64,000 bases of DNA from Macrolepiota albuminosa (taxonomy: Eukaryota; Basidiomycota; Agaricomycetes; Agaricales; Agaricaceae): positions 248,001-312,000 of the forward strand of contig JAMWFC010000005.1 in the NCBI GenBank assembly GCA_027475525.1. The letters are read 5' to 3'. How positions within the stretch are numbered: the stretch's first letter is position 1; each line of letters starts with the position of its first letter. Shown here piece after piece: positions 42,649 through 53,378 of the stretch. The notes beneath the pieces were generated by a model. The model was not told the DNA's origin. It made no database searches and was given only the letters and a program-made list of their open reading frames with translations. A program made the position numbers and the translations under genes.

Positions 42649-43400
42649 CTTCGTGCGTATGCCCGTTACTTTTGCCAATGGACAGACTCACACCCTCCGG
42701 ATGTTGATAACCAAACTCCACCCTTCCGCACCCCTGGTCCTAGGGCTCCCGTGGCTCCGAGACACCAACCCCCGCATCAATTGGCGACATCTCACTCTTC
42801 GCCTGACCTGGGACCTGACGCCCGACAACCAGCAACTCCCCTTCGACATCCCCCACTCTCCAGACCCTACCCCGAAGGACGGGCCCCCACCACCTCCCGG
42901 ACTCCAATCTCGTTTGTCCTGATCCTTCGTCATCAATGCCAGGTTGGACGGCGCCCCAGGACCAGTATCGGCCCTCATCAACAGCGGAGCCACCGGAGTT
43001 TTCATCAGCAACGCTCTCGACCTCCCCCACGACTCCCTCGACCAACCCCTCCGCCTGCAGCGCCTTGACGGCACCCCCTCCTCCTCCGGCCCCATCCAGA
43101 GGTCTCACTCGGGGCGCGTGACGCTTGACAACAACTACAAGTTCACCTCCGACTTCCTGGTCATGCGACTTCATGAATCGACCCCGATGGTGCTGGGACT
43201 ACCCTGGCTGCGCGACACGAACCCCAACATCGATTGGAGAACGCTCACCATGACCTTCCCGGGACCCGAAGACCACCCCTCAACCGCTGTGCACCTCCGG
43301 GCCCTAGGGAACGACCCAACGCCTGACACCCCCGGGACAACTGCCGTGCCCCCCGCGCATGCACCACCCACGCCCATCCAAGACCGCAAGGCCCCCGATT

Positions 43401-46400
43401 GACCCCCAAACATTCCTCGGAACAAGTACAAGGGGCCGAACTACCTCTGCCGGTCTCAGACACGCGTCACACCCGCTCCGGCCGATGCTTCCGTGACCCT
43501 GATTGACCCGAGCACACTCGACATTAGGATCATTGGGGCCGCCCTCTTCGCCCGCCTCATGAGGGATGGAACTCCCACGTTTCAGCTGCACACCTCGCCT
43601 TCTCTCCCGGAAGAACACCTACGAGGGGACGCTATTCCCCCGGAACAGAAAACCGAGGAGCAAATCCTCCGAGAAGTAGTTCCCCCGGAGTATCACGAGT
43701 TCGCTGACGTATTCTCCGAAGGAGACGCCAAGGAGATCCCCCCTCACCGCCCCTATGATCACACCATCGACCTCGAGGAAGGAGCCACCCCCCCTTTCGG
43801 CAAGGTCTACAACATGTCGGAGGTTGAACTCTGGGCTCTCAAGGACTACCTCGACGAAATGCTCAGTAAGGGATTCATCTGACCCTCCGTCTCTGCCGCC
43901 GGAGCCCCAGTTCTATTCGCCAAGAAGAAGGACGGCTCGCTCCGGCTCTGCGTCGACTACCAGGGACTCAATAAGATCACCAAAAAGAACCGCTACCCGC
44001 TCCCGCTCATCGGCGATCTGGTCGATCGACTCTGCAGTGCCAAGGTTTACACGAAAATCGACCTCCGCTCCGGTTACAACAATGTCCGCATCGCCCCGGG
44101 ACACGAGTGGAAAACCGCGTTCCGCACGCGGTATGGTCTGTTTGAGTACCTTGTGATGCCTTTCGGAATGACTAACTCCCCCGCCACGTTCCAATACTTC
44201 ATGAATGACATTTTCCACGACATGAGCGACGTCTTTGTGATCGTCTATCTGGACGACATCCTCATCTATTCCGACTCAAAGAAGGACCACCAGAAGCATG
44301 TCCGGCAAGTCCTCGAATGCCTCCAGGAGCACAACCTCCACACCAAGCCCGAGAAGTGTTCATTTCACACGGAAGAGATTGAGTATCTTGGCGTCATAGT
44401 ATTCCCGAATAGCGTTCACATGGACCCCCACATGGTCGAGGCCATTGTCAACTGGCCACAGCCCTGGAATGTCAAGGAAGTACAGTCCTTCTTGGGTTTT
44501 GCTAATTTCTACCGGAGGTTCATAAATAACTACTCCAGCATCACGAAACCCCTCAACCGGCTCACATGCAAGGACGTCACCTGCAACTGGGACAGTAAGT
44601 GCCAGAGCATCTTTAACCTGCTCAAGGAGGCTTTCACAGCCGCCCCCGTACTCCGGCACTACGACCCGACCCTCCCGATTATCCTAGAATGCGACGCCTC
44701 CGACTACGCCATCGCCGGGATTCTCTCACAGATGGAGCCTGACAGTGGGGAGCCCCGACCAGTCGCCTTCTACACCCGGTCCATGATCGACGCCGAGCTC
44801 AACTACGACATCTATGACAAGGAGCTCCTCGCCATCGTCGAAGCCTTCAAGCAATGGCGAGCCTACCTTGAGGGAGCCCGGCACCGGATTCAGGTCTACT
44901 CGGATCACAACAACCTGCAGTACTTCACCACAACCAAGCAACTTAGTCGACGGCAGGCCCGGTGGTCCGAGATCCTCTCGGAGTACGACTTCACGATCCA
45001 GTACCGCCTGGGACAACTTGGAGCTAAACCCGACGCCCTCACCCGTTGGCCGGATGTCTACCCCAAGAAGTCGTTCGAGGCAGAATGCAATGCCTTCAAT
45101 CATTGCGTAGTGATCCCTCCCAAACATTTGAATGCCGTACTGATCTTAAACGACGAAGGAACCCTGAGCCAGATCCGCCGCGCCCCCCGAGACAAGTATT
45201 TCGCTGATCATGACCCCCGCAACCCTCCCGACGGAACCGACCAGGACCCCGCCTTTTCCTTGTCCCCCGATGAGAAACTCCTCCTCCAGGACGGCCGCAT
45301 TTACATCCCGGATCACGCCCGACTCCGCTACGACGTCCTGTGCCAGCACCACAACCACAAGCTCCAGGGACACCCTGGGATACGTAAGACCCTCCAGCTT
45401 ATCTCCTGGACTTACTTTTGGCCAGGATTGAAGAAGGACGTGACCCGCTACATTCGATCATGCGAACCCTGCCTCCGGGCCAAGGTCCCCCGACACCGAC
45501 CGTATGGACTCCTGAAACCCCTGCCGGTCAGACGACACCCTTGGTCCTCCATATCTCTGGACCACATCGTCGAACTCCCAGAATCTGAAGGGTTCAACGC
45601 CATCCTTGTTGTTGTGTGTAGGCTAACCAAACAGGGCATTTTCCTACCCTGCCACACCATGGACACCGCCCCGGACTTCGCCTGGCTGTTCCTTGAGCAC
45701 ATCTTCGCCAAACATGGATTCCCGGACGACATCATCTCCGACCGTGGCCCTCTCTTTGTGTCCAAGTTTTGGACTTCCCTGTGTAAGGCACTTGAAGTAA
45801 AGACTAACCTCTCTACCGCCTACCACCCCGAAACCGACGGCCAAACCGAAAGGGTCAACCAGTCTCTCGAGCAGTACCTCCGACTGTACGTCAACTACTT
45901 GCAGGACGACTGGCGCGCTGAGCTCCCCCTGGCCGAGTTCACCTACAACAACACGCCGCACTCCGCCACCGGGGTATCCCCTTTCTTTGCCAACAAGGGA
46001 TACCACCCTCAACTGACACTCTTGCTCCGGGACATCCCGTCGCACGCCGCCCACGAGGTCGCCCAGGATCTCCAATCCCTTCATGAGTTTCTCCGGGAAG
46101 AGATCAACACCGCAAACCGGGCCTACGTGAAACACGCCAACCGGAAACGGGAAGACACCCCCGACTGGACCCCCGGGACAAAGGTATGGTTAGATCAACG
46201 ACACCTCCGCACCCACCGGCCCTCCCCAAAACTCGATCACAAGCGTCTCAGCCCATTCAAAATATTGAAGAAGGTCTCATCCCACGCCTACACCGGCCCT
46301 CCCCAAAACTCGATCACAAGCGTCTCAGCCCATTCAAAATATTGAAGAAGGTCTCATCCCACGCCTACAAGATCGAGCTCCCCCGGGGCTAAAAGGTCTG

Positions 46401-46706
46401 CACCCGGTATTCCACGTCCGCCTACTGGAACGGCACCCCCCCAATCCCTTCCCCGAACAACGCCCCGAGCCCCCTCCCCCGGTCGAGGTCGAGGACGAAT
46501 ACCACTACGAGGTTGAAGACATCCTCGACTCCCGGGACATTCGTGGACGACCCCACTTCCTCGTATGGTGGAAGGGATACGGCCCGGAAGACGACACTTG
46601 GGAACCGCGCCAAAACCTCAAAGGCGCCCTCGACAAACTCCGGGACTTCCAACAACGGCACTCAGGAAACGACCTTCCCAGGCACAGGACACACAGACGG
46701 CAGTAG
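43401..46706 (+). pseudogene. pol: A2 pol: reverse transcriptase, RNase H, integrase, chromodomain
   Basis: Frame 43493-43882 ([34 protein letters not shown]) is continuous with RT but for TGA at 43880, which is CGA in A1. RT follows ([42 protein letters not shown] near 44250). Then RNase H ([34 protein letters not shown]) and integrase with the H..H..C..C zinc region ([13 protein letters not shown]), [23 protein letters not shown] and [10 protein letters not shown], so all three acidic residues remain. The 77 bp repeat at 46214-46367 shifts the frame before the C-terminal chromodomain ([35 protein letters not shown]). True end TAG at 46704-46706. Confidence 0.92.
46214..46367. repeat. 77 bp tandem duplication 15
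   Basis: 46214-46290 repeated perfectly at 46291-46367 ([18 protein letters not shown]). It ends the 730-residue frame artificially at 46345. A1 has one copy. Confidence 0.95.
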
Positions 46707-46986
46707 TGGGCGTAACCCCCGCCTCTGGGCTCAGTAGGGATTCAACTCCCATGTATACTTTCCGCTTTCCTTTTCCACAACTCACTCTCTCTTAGTACCT
46801 CTTTGTAGTATTGTCCCAGAGTCGGGCAAGGTCTCTCGCTTTCTCGCCACATTACCTTTTTTTTTACTCACTCGAGCAGACCGAAGTATATACATTTTCT
46901 ATAATTACAAATATTACAAGGACAGGAACTACGGAAACGAAACCGGCAATGTCAAGAAAGAAAAAACAGGAAGGAAACAGAGGCCC
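46707..46986. other. Spacer between convergent gene ends in A2
   Basis: Same AT-richer spacer as in A1 (16937-17217), including TTTTCTATA and AATATTACA words. No ORF; likely shared 3' UTR and polyadenylation region. Confidence 0.5.
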
Positions 46987-48726
46987 TTAGAGCTGGGGCC
47001 CCGAACCATCCTCACCCTCCCCTCCCCTCGGCCAGCCCCGGAAGGCCTCCTCTATTCCCTCCGGACCGTGCTCCCGCAAGACTTCCTCTGCCAGCTGGTC
47101 CCACGACGGGAGCTGCTCGCCCTTGTCCAAGACCCGCTCGAACCATGATCCCAGGGCCGGGACGTTCCTCCGGTGGTGCGCGGTCACCAGCCTCCCCAGC
47201 AGGTCCAGACCCCGCTCCACCCCGGGGCTCCCCGCTCCAGACTGCAGCCCCTCCTGCAGGGAGGCAAACGCCGCGGCCACTCCGTCCAGGAGCAGGCAAT
47301 GCTCCCGGGCCCAGCCTGGAGATATCAGTACCAGCCCAGCCACGAGGAGGGGAGTACTCACTTAGGGAGGCCATGTGCCCAATCACTACGTCTCGGCGCA
47401 GGGCCTCGACCAGCCCCGAGGGACCCTGCCCCGGGAGCTCTAGCCCCTGCTCCAGCCTGGCCTCCATGGCGTCCAGCCAGGCCTTGGCCTCCTCCCGTGC
47501 CACCCTCGCCTCCCCCAACTCCTGGAGGGCCGCCTCGCGATCCTCCTCCAATCCCCACCATAGCGCCGCCTCCTTCCTCGCCGCCTCCTCCCGCTCCTCC
47601 CTCTCTCAGTCGGCCCGCTCCAGACGCGCTTGCAACTCCCTCACCTTGACGCCCAAAGGTCGCCTAGACAGCGGGGAGAACACTGCCGGGGAAACACGCG
47701 TGGGAGAGGCCGGGGACGGGGTCTCAGAGGGCAGACGCGCCCTCTTGGAAGGCCCGGGGGATGGGCTCGGTGACGCCCGCCGCTTCCCCTTATCAGGGTG
47801 CCCGCTGCGCCCCTCCCGACTCCCCCTGGCCCAGGTCACCCGGCGCATGATAAGGACCACAGGCCGGCCCCGGCCCCCCACCTGAATGGCACCCCCGCTC
47901 CCCGACCCCCCCCTGGACCCCCCGCAGGCACCGCCTGTGGCTCCCCCTCCAGCTCCGCCACCCAATCCCTCTCCTCAACCCCCATCCTCCGGGTAATTCC
48001 CCCGAGCAGCCACTCCTGTTCCCTCGCGACGCAACGCGCCCTCCACAACGCCGACACGGAACATCGTTCATGATTGAGGCGGCACGCCTCGCACACAGAC
48101 GTGTCCCGGCGGGATGAAGGGCCCGGGACCTCGAAAAGGCACATCACCCCCCGGCGGGCACAGTGCAGACACTGCGCTGAGGTCAGCGACAAAACCAGAG
48201 GTGCGAGGTTGCTTACCGGCCCGTTGCTCACACACCAGGCATGAGGAGGCAAGCCCCGGGGCCTCTCTAGGGCTTCCCCAAAGGACTCCTGCGAGACCTC
48301 CTCCCACGCAACACGCCGGTCCGCCGGGACTTTGGAAACGGCCCCCACCGCCATCCCGGAACGGCGAAAACGAGGGGCGGTCAGCCTAGGGCGAGGGGGA
48401 GGATGTGGGCGCAGGAGGTGAACGGTCATCCGCGCAAAGGTAGGCGCAGGGCGATCCAGGCGTGACTCTGGGGAACCACCAGAGGCAGGCCCCGGGAGAC
48501 GACTAGGGCCAGCCTCTGGGGCGGGGGAAGAACACTGTTCTAAAGGGAAAAATCAACCGCAGCAAACGGAACATCGCAGGAAGCACTCACGTTGCTGTAC
48601 GAGCGCCGCCACGCGCTCCCGGTCCAGGCAGGCTCGGTACCGCGCATCCCGGGCCTCCCAGGCCATAAGGGGTGCGACCTCGTTGGTTTGCGGAGGCGTC
48701 GGGGAATGCGTTGGCGTGCGCGACAT
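46987..48726 (-). pseudogene. Antisense passenger gene of A2: Zn2Cys6-like motif plus coiled coil
   Basis: Opposite to pol, ATG at 48726 (MSRTPTHSPTPPQTNEV), stop TAA at 46987-46989. The GTGAGT donor of intron 1, the GTAAGC donor of intron 2 and the GTGAGT donor of intron 3 are at the same places as in A1. The cysteine array C-x2-C-x6-C-x15-C-x2-C-x6-C is identical. The coiled coil is cut by TGA after RLERAD, where A1 has TGG; A1 also needs one frame change in the Gly-rich linker. Retention of splice sites, cysteines and C-terminal domain in both copies argues that the gene belongs to the family. Confidence 0.7.
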
Positions 48727-48841
48727 GGTTGAACTTGACGGTAAAATTTTTTTTCGATATGTGGCAAGTCAGGTGCCAGATCCCACGGTTGGACCCCGGT
48801 CCGGCCCACCGGCTACGCGCGCCTCGGAGGGTCTCGGCGCT

Positions 48842-48853
48842 GAGGGGGGGTGA
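48842..48853 (+). other. Polypurine tract of A2
   Basis: GAGGGGGGGTGA directly before the 3' LTR, equivalent to 15063-15075 in A1. Confidence 0.85.
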
Positions 48854-49606
48854 TGTCACGACCCCTCCCCTCCGGGCCCACCCCGGGACACCCCCGGAAC
48901 ACCCTCCGGGACCCTCCCTCCGACCCCACAAGACACGCCCCGCCATCACGGCCGCTGACACCACCATCACGCGCATCAAGGACTGCCATCAGCTGCCACC
49001 AGCCCCAATCAACGATCGGATCACGCAAATTGTTCCTGGCCATCATGCATCACGCATCACAACTCCCTCCACGCCAATTGATCGCGTGCCCCACACGCGC
49101 GATCCCGGTATACAGCCCCTGCCGCTACTCAATGACCCCTGGAACCCATCCCAGACACCCCGGAGCCCCGAGACCTGGTCCCGTAGTACTTATAGCACAG
49201 TTCCCTGTTGTATTCGGTAGTCTTGATATTACATATACTGTTACACTGCTTTACTTTGGTTATTGCATACCCTCTTGTTTGACTGGTACACCTTGATTGG
49301 TATGCTTCAACTGGCATGCCTAAGTATTCGCGTGCTCTAAGTTTTGGTACGCACTTCGCAACTCTTGATTTACTAACTTGGTCTCGTCTTAGAACCTCCG
49401 GTTCACGACTCGACCCCCTCTAACCTCAGTTACCTCCAACCCAAAACCCCCGGACTCTAGTCCCCTATCCCGGGATTACCCCTGTCCTCGTCTTGAACCC
49501 CGGAGTCCTAGCCCCGGAGTTCCAGATACCCGAGTATTTGTAGGTCAAGTCCGCATTGTAAGGGTGTTGCTTTCTCGGAAAGCCCCCAACTCAGCGGAAC
49601 CTGACA
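48854..49606 (+). repeat. 3' LTR of A2
   Basis: 753 bp, TGTCACGACC to AACCTGACA, about 23 bp longer than the 5' LTR mainly through an insertion near 49230-49256. Followed by TSD TGGAG. Confidence 0.93.
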
Positions 49607-49734
49607 TGGAGAAGCTTGATTCTCCTGGCCCTGCGTGATGAATTGACAACGCATCTCATCAATGGGCTTGGTGCCCTCAAATACGATGCCCTGATCATTG
49701 ATAAGGGACTGTCCCTTAGTCCTGAGGTCGCCAT
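49607..49734 (-). pseudogene. Element X gag fragment between A2 and C
   Basis: 128 bp reading on the minus strand GDLRTKGQSLINDQGIVFEG and DEMRCQFIT. This is the same block as RNQDLRNHGELLIDDQGVVF in element C gag (59470-59560). It joins the part at 35899-37702 to the part at 61144-61351. Confidence 0.85.
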
Positions 49735-49907
49735 TGTAACCTGAGTTACGAGTTAGAACTATCTTGTGTGTATCACACAGTGCTAAATCAGACCGCAGTA
49801 TCGGATTTGACTAGTACATAGAGTGAAAACAAGATGTTGTCTTATATAATACTCTACTAAATGATTATAGCGTCGTTGACGCTGATAACATGGATGACTC
49901 CGTTACA
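49735..49907 (-). repeat. 3' LTR of element C
   Basis: 173 bp, TGTAACCTGAGTTAC to CTCCGTTACA on the plus strand. Differs from the 5' LTR at a handful of positions, so the element is not brand new. The ends form GTAAC/GTTAC inverted words. Confidence 0.92.
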
Positions 49908-49919
49908 TACCCCCCAATG
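49908..49919 (-). other. Polypurine tract of element C
   Basis: ATTGGGGGGTA on the minus strand directly before the 3' LTR; X2 has ATTGGGGGGTG in the same position. Confidence 0.8.
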
Positions 49920-50275
49920 AGACCGAATACTCAGTCTTTAGGAAGGGAGGTGGAACGAGATAAAGGATGCACGATAGTGCAAACCACAGATGAATAACAC
50001 GCATATTGCGTGGCTGCCAGGCATTAGCATTTATACGCAGTGTAGATGTGTCCTCTGGCACAATAGGGAGCAGTCCTTATCAGACAAGAGCGCATGTTGC
50101 GCCAGCAGTGGAGGCAGTAAAATATGTTTGTACTAAAATAAAAAAAAAACAAGAATTAACAGTGACCCCGCCTCTGGGTTGGCTGTATCTACACGCAACT
50201 CTGGAGTGCGTATCAGCTGAAATGGTTCGAGTGAATGACTCGGAGGTACCTACACAACAAAATTTTAATATGGGT
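49920..50275. other. Element C region between ORF3 and polypurine tract
   Basis: About 350 bp without a credible ORF, with an A-run near 50140-50150. Probably the 3' UTR of element C. Confidence 0.4.
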
Positions 50276-53148
50276 CTAGGACCTGTCCGGCAATGCTCCC
50301 ACAACCGTGCCTGTCTCAGTCACCATTGACTCCTCCTCCATTGCAACGTTAATCGTGGGAGGGGGAGGCGCCGATTCTATCCTCAGTGGAGTTATAGGCC
50401 CCTCGACTGCAGGCGTGTCTACCACCATAGGCTCTGTTAGTGTGACGTTAATTGCCAAAGCAATGGTGGGTAGCGTACCATGCGCTGCCATGCGTTTTAG
50501 GAGATTGACCCAATTCGGGTCCATGCCAATCAAATAATAGAGGCCGTTGGCCTCAGGGTTTTCTGGGAGCTTGCTCTCCTTGTGATGCTTGAACATAAGA
50601 TGATAGTGATTGTCTTCAGTCATCTCCCGCCATCCATCCCATTGCGGGATTGCAGCAGGGATGCCATACTTGGAGAGGCGCTCCATGCGCTCGTCATCGA
50701 CCTGTTTAAAGATGTCCATTGACATCGTTGGGGAGTGGAACTGCTGTTCCAGGAAGACTACGCTGTATGTATATGCGTGGTCCACCCATTCCAGTGGGAT
50801 CCAGTTGTGTAGGAAGACGCGTAATGCGTCGTTGTCAGAGAAGTTCCGTGCATGGTTGTCGGGCACGTGAACTTGGTGAATTTTGAGCTGCGGCCCACGT
50901 TGGGGCTCAAATGGCTGCTCGGGGAACATGGCGTCATACGAGGCAATCACCTCGCAATAAAGCCCTGGACGGGCAACGACGAGGTTCATGCGCCGCACGA
51001 TCACCGGCTTGGCTGCGCTGTTAGTGCACAGAGCTCGACATAAGGCGAACCCAAAGAGGGTCCGCCAGTGCATGCAATAGGCATGATCCACGGCGATACC
51101 TTGATAGGTATTTTCCAACCTGGGTTGGCCAAAGACCAGCGCGTACTGCGCCAGCTGGTCAAGGTCGAACGGGGTGGCTGGATCCTGAGCGCGCATTGTG
51201 TGCAACACCGTGGTGCCATCATCTTTCATGTGTAAAAAGCGCCCCAGAATATGTCGTTGCTTGACAAGAGCGAGGTCTTCAGGTCCCTGCATCGGGTTGA
51301 CAAGGTCCTGGTACTGAGGCTCCTTCATCAGGAGCTGCATGGTTCAATCATGCAGAGCCTCAACTGTTTGCTGCGTGAACATCTGGAACTCTGTGATCAA
51401 TATGTACACGACAATTCTGTCGTGATGTGGGATGTGTACATTCATATGATACTTATAGAGCCGGTCCAGCTCTAACATAGTGCGGGGAAGGCCATGCAGA
51501 GCGTGCTTATACACAATCATGCCTGGGATGTGAGCACAATGGCCAGAGGAAAACTCATATGACACCGCTCTATTGGCATCAGCTCCCATCAGCACCGTAT
51601 TTGTGGCATACAAATAATAGGTGCAATGGCTGAGTGCTCCCCTAAAGCACGAATTCATTCGCTCAATATCAAGCGGCCCCCACACTTTCACTCCCAAGCC
51701 ATCGGGGATCTTCCCCAAAAATTCATCCTTGGCCCTATACTTCTGGGCCTGTAGCTCTTTAGCGCAAATCGCCTTCTTCCTTGCAACGCGCTTATTGTGC
51801 AATACTCATTGGAACCGGTCCGTGGCTGATTCCCCCTCCTCCCCATCCTCCTCCTGCTCCGAGCTCAACTCTCCATAGTTGCTCTCATCGGACAAGGAGG
51901 GTACTGCTGCTTTGCCTTTTTCAGGCACGGTCTTCCCTCTTGATGTCACCACCAGACCATCATACTGCTCTAGTGTGCAGGGTCTGGGGTCAATACAACC
52001 ACAGGGTACTTCTCTGGTGGGGCCGGTACAAACACCGGCAGCATAAACAACATCTGGACTTCTCCCACTCGTGCAGGAATGCCAGCAGGAAAGAGTATAA
52101 CCTCCAATTTGGAGGCATCAAGAGGCAGCTTGCAGCCGTGGCGCTGACAAGACGGCCCCGACTTGGTCAGGGCGGTCGATTCTGGTTGTGGCTGAGCCAC
52201 CGGAGGGGCAGGCGCATTTTGCGCCAGAGTTTTCCCTCCAGGCTCAGCACGAGGAGTGACAATAACGGACGCTCTTGGCGCCATAGTGACGGTTTTGGGC
52301 CCCCTAAGTGGGGCCCAAGATGATGTGGCTTCCCGCTGACCCAGGGACAGACCTGCCAAGGGTTCACTGATGGCAGCCAGCGACTCTGAAGAGGCCTGCG
52401 GGCCCGACTCAGGTAACTGCAATGACAAAGCCATGGGCTGAGCAGGCTGCTCATGGTGTGCAAATTGCGCTTCCGACGGCATTCTTGCCTGTGGAGGGTT
52501 GACCAGTTGACTGGGCTGATATTTAGCCCTCTTGACCTCAGCAGTCGATTCCTCACTCGTGGCAATTTTGCGCTTAGATGTGCGTTCGATCTGCTCCAGC
52601 GCTGCAACATGCTGCCTCTTCATCAGCTTGATCTGGTCGAGCAGCCCCTCCATCACCATCACAGCCAAACTGTCCTGCAGGAAGGATGCAGTTGCAGGGA
52701 CTGGCTGTCCCGCTGCTTCCAGTCTGCCCAACAGCACATCTGACCCAGCTACAATCTGCGCTTGTGGCGCAGGCTCCCCATATGACTCTTCCACGGGCTG
52801 GTGCGCCCATGGTACTGACAGTGGCCCCGTCACCACACCTGCATACATTGGATACAACGCAGTTGGATGTGACAACGGTTCCTGATAGTAGCGCTTGCGG
52901 CACGTGCTGTCCTCCAGGCGCCCATAGTGCCCTTAGTCATCGACCTCCATTTCTTGCGAGGGGAGGGGTGTCTGGTATGGAAGCAGCTCATCACGGCCTG
53001 GATAGGACACCGCTGACTGAAACTGGCTTGCCGCAAGATATGGCGGCTGCCTCTGGTACTGAGTTGACATTTGTATATTTGGGGGTCTCCCCCCTCCACT
53101 AGAGCCTTGCCAGCTCTGATCACTCTTTTGCAGCCCCCAATAGGCCAT
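50276..53148 (-). pseudogene. Element C ORF3, same-strand protein after integrase, unknown function
   Basis: ATG at 53148 (MAYWGLQKSDQSWQG). Frame 1 runs with one internal TAA (near 52932) to about 51970. It is rich in Pro, Gln and Ala with a coiled-coil segment (DQIKLMKRQHVAALEQIERT) followed by a basic stretch. After a frame change, an acidic part (SSEQEEDGEEGESATD) leads to 51344-51802 (GKIPDGLGVKVWGPLDIERM) and 50276-51340 (HWRTLFGFALCRALC, ARPGLYCEVIASYDAMF, DDERMERLSKYGIPAAIPQW). The last three blocks recur in the same order in X2 (61631-63879). There is no signal peptide, transmembrane segment or fusion-type motif, so no envelope role is supported. I do not recognise the family. Confidence 0.7.
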
Positions 53149-53378
53149 TTTCACTAGACATGTAGACGACGTGTATTGGGACTTGAGAAAAGAAAGAAAA
53201 AAGAACAATCTCCCAACTCCGCTAGTGGTGTAAACAACCACAAATACATGCCATCCGGCTTCTCACCGGTGATCATAGTCGCATAAACAGTCACAAACAG
53301 CAGCCACAATTAGTAGCCACCCGGTTATTCACCAGCTATCAAAGTGGACTTCATCCACATTCCACCACCACACGCGCA
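53149..53378. other. Spacer between pol and ORF3 of element C
   Basis: About 230 bp without an ORF on the minus strand. It may carry the ORF3 promoter or be a spliced leader region; no clear TATA box or splice site is seen. Confidence 0.35.

Larger units (their letters stand above)
42085..43400 (+). pseudogene. A2 protease region: two tandem retropepsin domains
   Basis: The frame overlaps gag by about 90 bp in the -1 register, as in A1. Domain 1 has TLVDSGATDNFIDEAW (near 42435-42475) and [17 protein letters not shown]. Domain 2 has ALINSGATGVFISNALDL (near 42970-43020), where Asn (AAC) replaces the catalytic Asp (GAC in A1), and again [19 protein letters not shown] at 42920 lies between the domains where A1 has CGA. 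Two 77 bp repeats (42246-42399 and 42495-42648) fall in or just before domain 1. Confidence 0.8.
37703..49606 (+). mobile_element. Chromovirus A2, full-length Ty3/Gypsy LTR retrotransposon with a nested solo LTR
   Basis: LTRs 37703-38432 and 48854-49606, TSD TGGAG. It has the same gene order as A1 in plus sense. A solo LTR (39289-40044) interrupts the first ORF; without it and one TSD copy the element is 11.1 kb, the length of A1. Integrase keeps its catalytic Glu. At least four sense codons of the CGA/CGG type have become TGA (41109, 42920, 43400 and 43880), and protease domain 2 has Asn for Asp, so it is inactive. Confidence 0.95.

Noticed and set aside
50276..53148. Calling ORF3 of element C an envelope protein
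   Set aside because: Only its position fits. There is no signal peptide, membrane segment or glycoprotein-like cysteine pattern, and the N-terminal part is Pro/Gln-rich with a coiled coil.
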